This document shows positions 9,717 through 19,990 of a DNA stretch of 64,000 nt, in pieces. The DNA comes from Entomortierella parvispora (taxonomy: Eukaryota; Mortierellomycota; Mortierellomycetes; Mortierellales; Mortierellaceae), in NCBI GenBank assembly GCA_963573315.1, contig OY752150.1, positions 62,001 to 126,000 on the forward strand. The letters run 5' to 3'. The position numbers and the translations under genes are program-made. The first letter of the stretch is position 1, and each line of letters starts with the position of its first letter. The notes under the pieces were generated by a model. It was not told the DNA's origin. It was given only the letters and a program-made list of their open reading frames with translations, and searched no databases.

Positions 9717-11084
9717 TCACAACCACTCCCATGTGGCAGTCGCACGACTAAAGCGAGCGACCTTTTGATTACACTTTGGACACCAATGAACACAGTCCTT
9801 GGTGCCCTCATGACCTTTTCGAAAAGGAACATACGATAGAGTGCCCAGGGTCAAGAACAAAAGGCCAAACGCAACCAAATAGGACATGACCCCTGGCACA
9901 AATTGTGTGACCGAAACGACCTTTGCACCACATCTGGGACAATTGAACCGTGCAGGTCGATCTCGAAAGCGTGAGAGCATGGCGCCCGAGGGGCGGAGCC
10001 AATCTTGATGCCAGCGGAGTTGTTGCTCTTCCAGCGGAGAGCGCTGCAACAGTTGTTCAGAAGTCGGCGTCGCCTTTGACTCGGCATTGGGATCATTATT
10101 ATTGTTGCTGATATCGTTGAAAGCGCTCGCCACGGCCACGCCTCTTCGTCGTTGGGAGAGAGAAGGGCGTGGAGAATGAGAAATGGATGAAGGGCCTCCA
10201 GGGGTTGAAGAATGAAAAGGAAGGGAAGACGAAGGTATCCGGTGTCCATTATCTGCGCGCGATTGAGCCCCTGTGGTATCATGGACAGTAGAGGAGTGTT
10301 GCGGGAATTGTTTCTCTTCCGTAAGAGATGCCAAGGACGACGCCGAGTTTTCAGAGGGAGCCAAAGAACGAGAAGTTCTCAATCTTAGACCCGAGGGCCG
10401 CTCTTGGCGAGACTTTGAGCTATCCAATGAATGATGGTTTCGATGATGAGAGTGTTGGTGTGGGTGCTGATGCTGATGCTGGGGTTTGGATTGTGGCTGT
10501 GGTTGTGGCTGTGTGGTTGTATTTGGATCACGATCATGAGACTCGGAAGGGGAAGAGACGGGAGAGGACGGCAAAGATGATACCGGCATTGCTCCTTGTG
10601 CTATTATTGTTACGGGAGAGGGAATTGTGGAAGAAGGTGAAGGAGCTGGTTTTCGGAGTAGTCTTGACAGCAATGGTCGGCGGCCCGACTTTGCCGAGAC
10701 TGTAGCTGCAGTTACCGTCCGTGATTTCTTTGGTAGTGGAGACGAATGAAATTGTAGCGACGAAGTTGAAGAATTGGAGGAAGAAGAGGACGAGATACGA
10801 GTCGATCGGCGGCGATAATGTACAGTGGAGGGATCGATAGGTTCGCTGTGGAGGATGTGATCAGGATGGGAGTGCCGGGGAGGCCGCCGAGAGTCTGGGA
10901 CACAGGGCGCCACAGGATGCCGATCGTAATCCCAAATTGGCGTGTAGCCAGGCCATTGTTCAGGAGACGAGAAGGATGCAGGCGTTGAAGAGCCGGAGGT
11001 GGTGGCGGCAGCAGATGTCCAAGCCGACACAGAGGGCAATTGAGGTGCAGCAGTCGAGGGCTGTGGATGGTGGTGAACGGACAT
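9717..11084 (-). CDS. LITAF-domain protein with long disordered N-terminus
   Basis: Single exon, 455 aa from the ATG at 11084 (start MSVHHHPQ). A longer upstream frame exists but is a Leu/Pro low-complexity translation. The last 75 residues form a LITAF/SIMPLE zinc domain: CPRCG with the downstream HWCPKCN pair, separated by a hydrophobic stretch (VMSYLVAFGLLFLTLGTL) that inserts into the membrane as a hairpin. LITAF proteins are peripheral endosome or lysosome membrane proteins involved in trafficking. About 380 residues upstream are Ser/Pro/His/Gln-rich, much longer than the roughly 160-residue animal proteins. The LITAF domain assignment is firm; the role of the long N-terminus is unknown. 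Confidence 0.88.
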   Translation of the reverse strand: MSVHHHPQPSTAAPQLPSVSAWTSAAATTSGSSTPASFSSPEQWPGYTPIWDYDRHPVAPCVPDSRRPPRHSHPDHILHSEPIDPSTVHYRRRSTRISSSSSSNSSTSSLQFHSSPLPKKSRTVTAATVSAKSGRRPLLSRLLRKPAPSPSSTIPSPVTIIAQGAMPVSSLPSSPVSSPSESHDRDPNTTTQPQPQPQSKPQHQHQHPHQHSHHRNHHSLDSSKSRQERPSGLRLRTSRSLAPSENSASSLASLTEEKQFPQHSSTVHDTTGAQSRADNGHRIPSSSLPFHSSTPGGPSSISHSPRPSLSQRRRGVAVASAFNDISNNNNDPNAESKATPTSEQLLQRSPLEEQQLRWHQDWLRPSGAMLSRFRDRPARFNCPRCGAKVVSVTQFVPGVMSYLVAFGLLFLTLGTLSYVPFRKGHEGTKDCVHWCPKCNQKVARFSRATATWEWL

Positions 11085-12644
11085 TATCCAAGGAGACGGA
11101 GGAGGGGGGGCCAGGAGGAGGGGAGGGGGGTTTGAGAGAAGGAGAAGGAGGGGGAGGGAAAGACAAGGTGTGAAATGGATGTGGAAAGGGACAGGACGAT
11201 CAAGAACAAGGAAGCGAAAGCGAGGCACATGCAAAATGTAATAAATAAAGAAGAGGAGGAAAGAGGGACAAAGGGACAAAGGGCAAAGCAAGCAAGCGGC
11301 AGCCGGGGGAAGCGCTCATTGCACCTTTGTATTTAAGCATTGTGCGTCTGTTGTTTGTCGGCGACGTTGTTTACAGTGGCCGTGATCATCTTTTTACTGA
11401 AAGAGAGACTACTGTAGCAAGATAGAATGTCCCGTCTTCTTTTCCTTCTGCGCAGGTCCATGGGCCCTGCTCATGGCCATCCGCATTCGCATTCACGTTC
11501 GCATCGGCAATGGCATCGTTGCTGTTCTCAACCCTGTTCCAACATTTTTGACGCCGACTGGATCTGCCAGCAGCTGTTGATCCCTCTCCCTTTGTGTGGC
11601 CTGTGTCTCCTTTTATCTCTCGCTCTCCTTATTATTTTCCCCTCTCTGCAAAGATGACTGCCCGCCATGTGCCATCCGCCCTGCATGGGCCACGCGCGCT
11701 TGCACCTTCACCCTCTCTCTGTCCGCCTTGTTTATCTTGAACAAGTCCCATGAGAGTGTGCGAGTCTGACTGATCAAAGAGGAGGCAACCCAGTGTTTTA
11801 GTGGGCAAAAAAAAAAAAGGAATGTCAGCGAGACACCTGGGAAGAAAACAGACCATTGTGCAGGACAAAAAGGTTTTGAATGCATGCACCATGCACCAGG
11901 TCCTCCAATAATCTCTCAGGCTGGACGGACGTTGGCGCGGAGGAGTATGAAAAAAAAAAAGTCAAAAAAAAAAATGATGTTCAACGGATTCGTTCCCCTT
12001 TTCTCTCCACGCCAAGACCCCGTTGCCCTCTTGCACTCATGTTGACCAAAACAAGATGGGATCGGTGTCGATTCCCTTGGATCCTTCTGTGTCATTTCTT
12101 GGACACAAACAACTCTGTTTTTCCTTATTGTTTTGTCTGCCACAAACAACAACAAAACTGCGGCCACAGAAAATAAAGTCCCCGGTCTGCCAGAGGCGGG
12201 TTCAACAAATGGTCCGTCCCAACTATGGCATGGCTCAGTTTTCTATGCACTGAGGGATTAGACTCGGTGCGAGCGGGTGAATTGGCCATGCTGCTCTCAA
12301 GAAAATCGCAAAAACAGTTGAAGATCCAAAAAGGGAAGGCATGTTTTCCCAATCTGCGTGTGTTGTCCCCAGGTTTTGTGGACCATCGTCTCTTGACCTC
12401 AATCCAATAACGCGAACAGGCTAGAATCGGATCTAGCGTGAGTCTTGGATGGCGAGAACACGCCAGACCGCGTCATGTTGACTGACAGGGACAGGGGCTG
12501 GTGGGCTGAGGGACGCGTTCATCACGTGACCACTGACTCCCTGTGAGTTCAGTGGGTGGCTTGTGCTTTGACGATGAACTTCAAATGGCATCCAAACTGG
12601 ACCATGCATCTTCAATCTCCATTCCTCGTTAATCCATCCCTATA
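11085..12644. other. Divergent intergenic region
   Basis: About 1.56 kb between the LITAF gene start and the glycyl-tRNA synthetase start. It holds A-runs near 11810-11818 and 11950-11975 and otherwise mixed sequence. Small open frames show no protein-like features. An in-frame TAA lies 15 nt before the GRS1 ATG. No tRNA or other RNA gene recognised. Confidence 0.5.
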
Positions 12645-15185
12645 ATGGCCCAATCTGCCCAACCCTTCAACAGACCTGCTCTTGAGCAACTGCTCGGCAA
12701 GCGCTTCTTCTATGCTCCCGCCTTCTCTCTCTATGGCGGTAAGACCTGCCTCCGAAAGCCGAAGTTTTTTTATCTTGAAGCTGCATGGATTGGACTTGGA
12801 AGACTTGACTTTGAGCGTCTGCCCTGCAGGATGCAATCGACTTGGAGTTACAATGCCATGGCGTGGGACATGGAGACGCAAAAGCCTGCACGACAGAGGC
12901 GACATTATCTTTGACGGGATATCAATTCTAGATATATCAGTGACTCATTTGGCCCTATATTCGTTATCTCTAGGTGTTGCTGGCCTCTACGACTACGGTC
13001 CTCCAGGCTGTGCTCTCCAAGCCAATGTTCTCGAGATGTGGCGCAAGCACTTTGTCCTCGAAGAGGATATGCTTGAGGTCGATTGCTCCATCATGACCCC
13101 CGCCGAGGTCCTCAAGACCTCTGGTCACGTTGATCGTTTCTCCGACTGGATGTGCAAGGATTTGAAGACTGGAGAGATTTTCCGCGCTGATCATTTGGTC
13201 GAGAATGTTCTTGAGGCTCGTTTGGATGGTGACAAGATTGCTCGCAACGCCCCCGTCGAGGTCAAGGCTGACAAGGATGAGAAGAAGAAGAAGAAGGCTG
13301 CCAAGGTCACTGCTGTTCGCTTGGATGATGATGTTGTTCAGACTTACAAGGAGATTCTTGCCCAGGTAAGCAAACAGCTGTGCTCAGGTTTTGAGAACTT
13401 CAGGAAGACACTCCAGTGGAACTGTTTTCAAAGATTTCTCGTTCGAGTGTTGACGTGGCTTGTTTCCAATTGCCCGCGATATCTCGTTTGTCCTACCATA
13501 CCGTATGTGCTCACCCGTCCCTTCTTTCGGAATAACAACAGATCGATAACTATGGTGGCAAGGAACTCGGCGAGTTGATGCGCACCCACCAGATCAAGTC
13601 CCCTGAGACTGGCAACGATATCTCCGAGCCTGTCGTTTTCAACCTTATGTTTGCCAGCAGCATTGGACCCACCGGCCAGTTCCCTGGTTTCCTTCGCCCC
13701 GAGACTGCTCAGGGTCAGTTCTTGAACTTCAAGAGACTCCTCGAGTTCAACAATGATCGCATGCCCTTTGCCTCTGCTCAGATCGGTCGTTCTTTCCGTA
13801 ACGAGATTTCTCCTCGTGAGGGTCTTTTGCGCGTCAGGTAGGACATTGTGAGCCGGTTTTTTTATTTCTAAACGATAGAAATGGAATGACTGACTAAACA
13901 TTTGTTTGTTGTGCTGTACTATAGAGAGTTCACAATGGCTGAGATCGAGCATTACGTCGACCCTGCCAAGAAGGATCATGCTCGTTTCCATGAGGTCGCC
14001 AACTACAAGCTGAAGATTTTGCCCGCCTCTGTTCAACTTTCGGGCAAGACCGAGCTTTTGGATATCACTGTTGGCGAGGCTGTGGAGAAAAAGATTATCG
14101 ACAACCAAACCTTGGGTTACTTCCTTGTTCGCATCCACATGTTCTTGACCAAGATCGGTATCAACCCTGAGCGCATCCGTTTCCGTCAGCACATGGCCAA
14201 CGAGATGGCCCATTACGCTTGCGACTGCTGGGATGCCGAGATTCATACCTCTTACGGCTGGAAGGAGTGCGTTGGCTGTGCTGACCGCTCTGCTTACGAT
14301 TTGACTGTCCATTCAAACAAGACTGGCGAGAAGCTCGTTGTCCGTGAGCGTCTCCCCGAACCCCTTGTTGAGGAGAAGCTTCAGCTCGAGATCAACAAGA
14401 AGGTCTTCGGTCCTCGTTTCAAGAAGGATGCCAAGGCCGTCGAGGAACACTTGGCTTCCTTGGACGAGTCTGTCTTGGAGGAGTTGAAGAAGTCGCACGA
14501 CAGCACTGGTGCCTTTGCTGTTAACGTCAATGGTGCCTCATTCGATATCACCAAGGATCTCATCACCAGCTTTGAGAGAGCTTCCATCACTACTCACAGT
14601 ACGTCCTTTGTGTGTGCATCGACAATGGTTTATGGATGTATTGAATATGGGATCTAACTGTTACCTTTGTTGATGTCAATAGTTCGCGAGTTCACTCCCA
14701 ACGTCATTGAGCCTTCTTTCGGTATCGGTCGTATTCTCTACTGCTTGATGGAGCACGTTTACTGGACTCGCCCTGAGGGTGAGGCTCGCGGTGTTCTTTC
14801 TTTCCCTCCTGTGGTTGCCCCCACCAAGTGCTTGCTCGTTCCCCTTTCGACCAACGAGGCGTTTGTGCCAGTTTTGAACCAGGTTAGCTCCCTTCTTCGC
14901 CGGAACGGTGTGTCGAGCAAGATCGATGACTCTGGTGCTTCGATCGGTCGTCGCTATGCCCGTAACGACGAGTTGGGTACCCCCTTCGGTATCACTGTCG
15001 ATTTCCAGTCTGTTCAGGACAACACCATCACTCTCCGCGAGCGTGACTCGACCAAGCAGATCCGTGAGAAGATTGATGTTATTGTCGACTTGCTCAAGGA
15101 CATGTGCGAGGGCAAGACCACCTGGGAGGAGGTTTCTGCCAAGTACCCTGCCTTTGTCTCTCAGGAGGTCAAGGACGACGAGTAA
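12645..15185 (+). CDS. GRS1: Glycyl-tRNA synthetase
   Basis: Exons 12645-12738, 12974-13365, 13542-13837, 13925-14598 and 14683-15185 (652 aa). Class II synthetase that charges tRNA-Gly. Seen: the N-terminal motif [18 protein letters not shown] restored across the first intron; a Lys-rich insertion ([11 protein letters not shown]) after about residue 145; motif 2 region [16 protein letters not shown], itself restored across intron 3; motif 3 region [16 protein letters not shown]-terminal anticodon-binding domain from about [11 protein letters not shown]. There is no animal-type WHEP domain. Fungi often make the mitochondrial form from the same gene by an upstream non-AUG start, but here an in-frame TAA at 12630-12632 rules out a contiguous N-terminal extension. 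Confidence 0.97.
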
Positions 15186-15330
15186 AGAATGAGAGAGCCA
15201 ATTGCGACGAAACAAACAATAAAATTCAAGTTCTAAACCCTTAATGGCCAATCTGCGATTTCAGGGCGGCGGTCTCTGATTGTTTGATCTCTCCTCCTTT
15301 CCACATCCCCACCAACGAGAATCAATCACA

Positions 15331-16550
15331 ATGGCAAGTCATCAAGAGATGTCAACCTTGACAGATCTTTATGAGACAGCAGTTTATTATACGAACTGAG
15401 GAAGCACGCCTTTGTTTGGACGACTGTTCAGTCTCTCCTGGAACCCAGTCTGAGGATCTCTTCTTGAATTCACACCCCGGAGACTTGGCACTCGATCTGT
15501 ACAAAGGGACAGGATATGATTTTTTTTGTATCCATCCCCTTGTTGCATATCGATCCATCCATCCATCGGTAGTTCTCGATGTATCCCCTGGCAAAGTCCT
15601 CGAGAACTGGACATACGACCATACCTCCCTTTCTCGCTCTTTTCTCTTCATCTCGTTTATTCATCCATTCTATTCAATCAGCCCACCAAACCTCACACCC
15701 ACCTACTTGTCTTTTTCAGCTCATCTCTTCCGACCGCATTGAACCTGACGCTGCTGGAGGCTTGGATTCATTTGAACTGTTCCACTCAGAGGATCACGAT
15801 CATGAATATGAACCAAAAGTTTTGCGCTGTGGGACTCTGCATCATTCTTCAGCAATGAATAGTGACCAGGAGGCGTAACGATAAAAGTCAAGGATGAGGG
15901 GCGGAGGATATGATTGGAACGTTTGGATGATAAAACGAGAAGCAGACTGCAGTCTATCAATTGGATCGTTCCTGTGTTCCTCTGGAACAAGCGATTCGTA
16001 TGGTTGCAGAGCCTGTGAAGACACAATAAGAGTGTTGAGAATGTGGCGCGTAGACCTTCCTCTCTTTTCATGAACCCCTCCTCCCAGAAGATAATCCTAA
16101 CGATATGATTCAATTGCTTCCAACCAACAGGGTCGCGTTCGTACCAAGACTGTCAAGAGAGCCTCCAAGGTCCTCATCGAGAAGTACTACCCTCGTTTGA
16201 CTCTGGATTTCCAGACCAACAAGAAGATTGCTTCCGAGGTCGCCATCATCCCCTCCAAGCGTCTCCGCAACAAGATTGCTGGTTTCACCACCCATTTGAT
16301 GAAGCGTATCCAGCGTGGTCCCGTCCGTGGCATTTCCTTCAAGTTGCAGGAGGAGGAGCGCGAGCGCAAGGACAACTATATCCCCGAGTTCTCTGCTTTG
16401 GATACCTCGGCTATTGAGATCGATACCGAGACCCAGAACTTGCTCAAGTCTTTGAACTTTGAGGCCTTGGAGGGTGTCACCGCCACCGAGGTCAAGCAGA
16501 ACGTCTTTGAGCCCCGCAAGCCCCGTGGCGAGCGCAAGGAGCGTGCTTAA
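15331..16550 (+). CDS. RPS17: 40S ribosomal protein eS17
   Basis: Exons 15331-15333 (the ATG alone) and 16131-16550 (140 aa). The second exon begins [20 protein letters not shown] and covers the full eS17 sequence to KERA. An intron immediately after the initiator codon matches the known intron position in yeast RPS17 genes. The donor is ATG|GCAAGT, so this is a GC-AG intron of 797 nt; no GT donor gives a correct frame. Only 145 bp separate the GRS1 stop from this start, so the promoter must lie in or near the GRS1 3' end. I saw no clear C/D-box snoRNA in the intron. Confidence 0.93.
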
Positions 16551-16640
16551 GTTGATTTTTTTGTCAATAAAAATATCTTTGCACATCCCTACTTTCTTTT
16601 TTTCTATGGTTGTTGCTGCTGTCGTGAAATGTTATGGCAA

Positions 16641-16664
16641 GAGAGAGAGAGAGAGAGAGAGAGA
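16641..16664. repeat. GA microsatellite
   Basis: About twelve GA dinucleotides in the short spacer between the convergent RPS17 and hydrolase genes. Confidence 0.85.
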
Positions 16665-16721
16665 AGGAGAGAGATCTTTGTTCCTATGTTGTATGTTGTA
16701 CTGTCGTTTTTTCTCTAATTA

Positions 16722-19282
16722 CTATGGACGGCTAGGCCAGATGCGTGTGGGTATATATTCTCGGTGAAGCATGGTCTCCCATTCCTTCAAAGTCTCGTCC
16801 GAGGCTAAGTCCTGAATCACCAGCTCTTGATTCCGCAAAGAACGGTCTCGACCCTGACGATGACGCTGTCGAAGAGAAGGACTCTCTGGTCGATCCATCT
16901 CTGTTGCCCTAGCTGCGCCTATCCGTCTCTGCTTGTGGAAACTCAAGACACTGGAACCTGACAAGTCAATGACTGTAACCTTGCACCGGTTCTTGTTTCG
17001 GTCGACTCCGGGCACTTGCGGATCAAATGTCTGCATGTTTGTTCCAGAAGAGCGAACACCGTTCTCCTCTGTGGAAGAGAGTGTCGCTCTCGAATCTTCC
17101 GATTGAACAGAGGATACTGAGGACGAAGAGTTGATACGGAGAACAGTGGGCCGATCATTGTTGTTGTGGGCGTCGAGTGATTCCTGGGCGAAATCTCCTG
17201 TCGGGACAGGTGAATATGGGCTCCTTGTTGGACGAGAATTGGCGACCATCAACGTTGACTCGAAAAGACGTGTTACAAGTGACGGTGACGCGGACAAGGA
17301 TGACGATTGGGAGGACGAGGCTGATGACGTTGGGGTGTTGGCGATGGGTATAACGACGTCATTCTTTCGAAATTCAAGACCTACGGCAGCTCGAATGTAG
17401 CTGCTGGTCCTCGCAACCGCGGCCGTGGGACTGGGATGGAACCGAAAGAGTGGAAAGATATGGGGCATGTCCTCATGAATGTCGATTCGACAAGGCTGTT
17501 GCTGCTGTTCAAGGCGAGATGCCAGAAGAACGCACTCGTTGGCAAATCGCTCAGCCGACCCACAAACCTGAAAAAAACAAAGAAAACCCTAGGTTAGTCC
17601 ATCAATTGTTGAATATAGTCCTTGCCTATCACCAAAACAGGTTTGCCTGCTTACAATGAGCACTTCTGGTATTCCTTTGAAATCCGTTTCGAATAAAGGA
17701 CTGACGTATTTCATCCTGAGGCAAGAATCTGGACAATAGACCTGTGCTCGTTGTCGAGGGTGGCTGTCATATTCGGGATCCTCAAACATGATATCTACCG
17801 CGGCTGAGTGTCGATGAACAAAGTTTTCGTAGGGAATGCAGTCCGTGGATGCGTTATCAATGAAGGACGGTAATGATTGTGTCAGATCCAACCAGGGTGA
17901 CCAAGTGACAATTGACCTTGGTTGTGGAAGTGTTCCATGGTCACGAAGCAACAAGCTGAGACTGAGCGCCAATCCTCCGCCTGCAGAGTCGCCCATGAAG
18001 ACAATTTGGTTCGGTTTCAGGCAAGTGTCCATTTCCCCTGCGCTATCCAGAGTGAAAAAGTCCGAGACGGGCTGTTCCAGCAGCCACATGTAGCAGGAGA
18101 GCGCGTCTACTAGGGCAGCAGGGAATTCGTGTTGAGGCGCCAGCCGATAGTTGAGAGTCAAGATTCGTACATGTCGTCCGAGGCTTTTCACGAGGGGGCC
18201 AATCAATACACGGTGTTCTTCCTTGGAGCCAGTATAGTAACCGCCACCGTGGAAATAGCACACTATGGCCACATTGTCGACGGTATATGGTTCCTGGTCC
18301 GAGGCTGGATCAGGACCAGTGTATTCCAACCACTCTGCGTCCAGACCTTCTGCAAACTGATCTATGCAACAATCCCGCTTGAGGTCGCGCTGAGCTCCAT
18401 CCAGCACTTCTCCTGTCTCCCGGATATCCTGAACGTCCTCTGAGGATGGAGACTGAGATGAGGATGATCTTTTCAGCAATTCCTTTTCATTGTCGGTGAG
18501 GTGAAGGTCGAGAATGGCTTCGGCCTTTGATCTCCAAGGGAAGGCAGGAATCTTGACTTTGTGAATTCGGATCCCGGCTGGTGCTGTCATGAATGGGATA
18601 GACCTAGACCTGGACTGACAGTCTTCGATCGAAAGGTTCTCGGCAAAACGCAGGTAGATCTGAAGGAACGACAATGACATGGCCAGTCGAAGGGTCCAAT
18701 CCCTTTTTTTCAAATAAAAAAATTAGTGGCAAAACACAGAATGATGTTAATATCTTTCGGACCATTTGCACGTGAGGGACCATTCCAATCAAGCAACGGG
18801 CGATCGATCAGCCCACACTCGTTCAGGCCACACGCTACACTGCAGTCATCAAAGTGCCCATACTTGCGCATGCCCCGAGCGGGACCAGGACCACCGCCCT
18901 GACTGGTGCGAAAGCCAATCAGCCACGAAGCAATGTTCGGCACCCAGGTGAGAAAGACAAGACCAATGAACGGTGCCTGAGCTACAAAAAATAAGGTCGA
19001 TTGCAGATCCAGGGGTTCGGGCTCGTTGGGGAACAGCCATGCGGTGATACGATTGAAGCAAGTATCGATCAAAGAGTAGGCAAAACTGCTTCCTCTCACT
19101 GATGGCGTTGTCCGGGTGTCCTGGGGTACACCACAAATGGTAAGATCGCTTTTGTCGATGTTTGTTGTGCTTGGCCCAGAGTCATGATCGGTTGATGACG
19201 AGGTAGAATGTGGGCGGATGAATTGGATAACAGGCTGTGAGGAGAACGAGGACTGAGGGTTGGCGGGTGTTGAAGTACCCAT
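16722..19282 (-). CDS. Hormone-sensitive-lipase-like alpha/beta hydrolase
   Basis: Exons (transcript order) 19282-18864, 18702-17655 and 17567-16722 (770 aa). Probable membrane-associated esterase or lipase of the GDXG/HSL family. Seen: a hydrophobic segment at about 96-124; oxyanion motif HGGG at about 291-294; nucleophile motif GDSAGG with Ser379; C-terminal His in DMPHIFPL, created in exon 3. The acidic residue is probably within CGSAERFANE. Intron 1 has donor GTATGG and a CACTAAT branch-like site 20 nt before the acceptor; intron 2 joins VLI to VCGSAERF. About 250 C-terminal residues after the His are Ser-rich and not part of the fold. Substrate (steryl ester, acylglycerol or other) cannot be told from sequence. 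Confidence 0.88.
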
Positions 19283-19990
19283 GGAGGAAGGATGTCAAGA
19301 GTGGAGCCAGCCACTACAGTTGTGAGAGGAGCTGAAAAGAAGAGGAGAGGTGAATAGCAGAGAGAAGGAAGAGCAAGGTGGATGGATATGAGAGGGGAGG
19401 GAGGAAACGGGGGTGAAATAACGGAGAAGGGGAGGAAAGAAAGTGTGAGTAGGAAAAAGAGAGAGATGAGTGGGAAGAAAGAGAAAGAGAGAAATAGAGC
19501 GAGAAAGAAGAGAAAGAGGCTCATTTCCAGCGGGGTGTCTCTTTCTTTCGAACAAGGCATTTGGACCCCAGTGAAGACGAGCCGACCTTCAGTTAGTTTG
19601 ACCATGTGGAGAGAGAGGAGAAGGGAGCGAAAGATAGAGAGTCAGTCCTCACAGTCCTTGACGATGGACAGTGGCGATGATGGCCCAGGGCACGAGAAGG
19701 ACAAAGGAAGACCACAGCCAGACACACAGACAAAGCCACGTACGACAGGGCAACTGTCTGCTGAGGGAAGGACGGAAGGGTGGGCGAATGCATGTACGTG
19801 AAGAGAGACGGTCTGCGTGCAAAACTCGCTGCTTGCTCTCCTTGCACACCTCTCACCTCACTCGACCCGGCTCGACCAACTTCCAGCATTGTTCTTTTTC
19901 CGATTAGTGGTCGATCACTCTCCTTCCCCCTTCCTTCCTTCCTTTCTTTGTTCGTTCGTCCCACTCTTCTGTTCTGTTCACAACCCCTCC
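19283..19990. other. Divergent promoter region
   Basis: 708 bp between the hydrolase start and the Grainyhead-like start. Purine-rich (GAGAGGAA) from 19330 to 19530, then mixed. No gene seen. Confidence 0.5.

Noticed and set aside
15334-16130. snoRNA hosted in the RPS17 intron
   Set aside because: A weak C-box-like ATGATAA occurs near 15926, but no matching D box or terminal stem was seen.
18703-18838. Alternative donors for hydrolase intron 1 (GTGCAA, GTGTGG, GTAGCG)
   Set aside because: They have wrong phase or weak consensus; GTATGG at 18863 is the one in phase with the branch-like CACTAAT and the acceptor at 18703.
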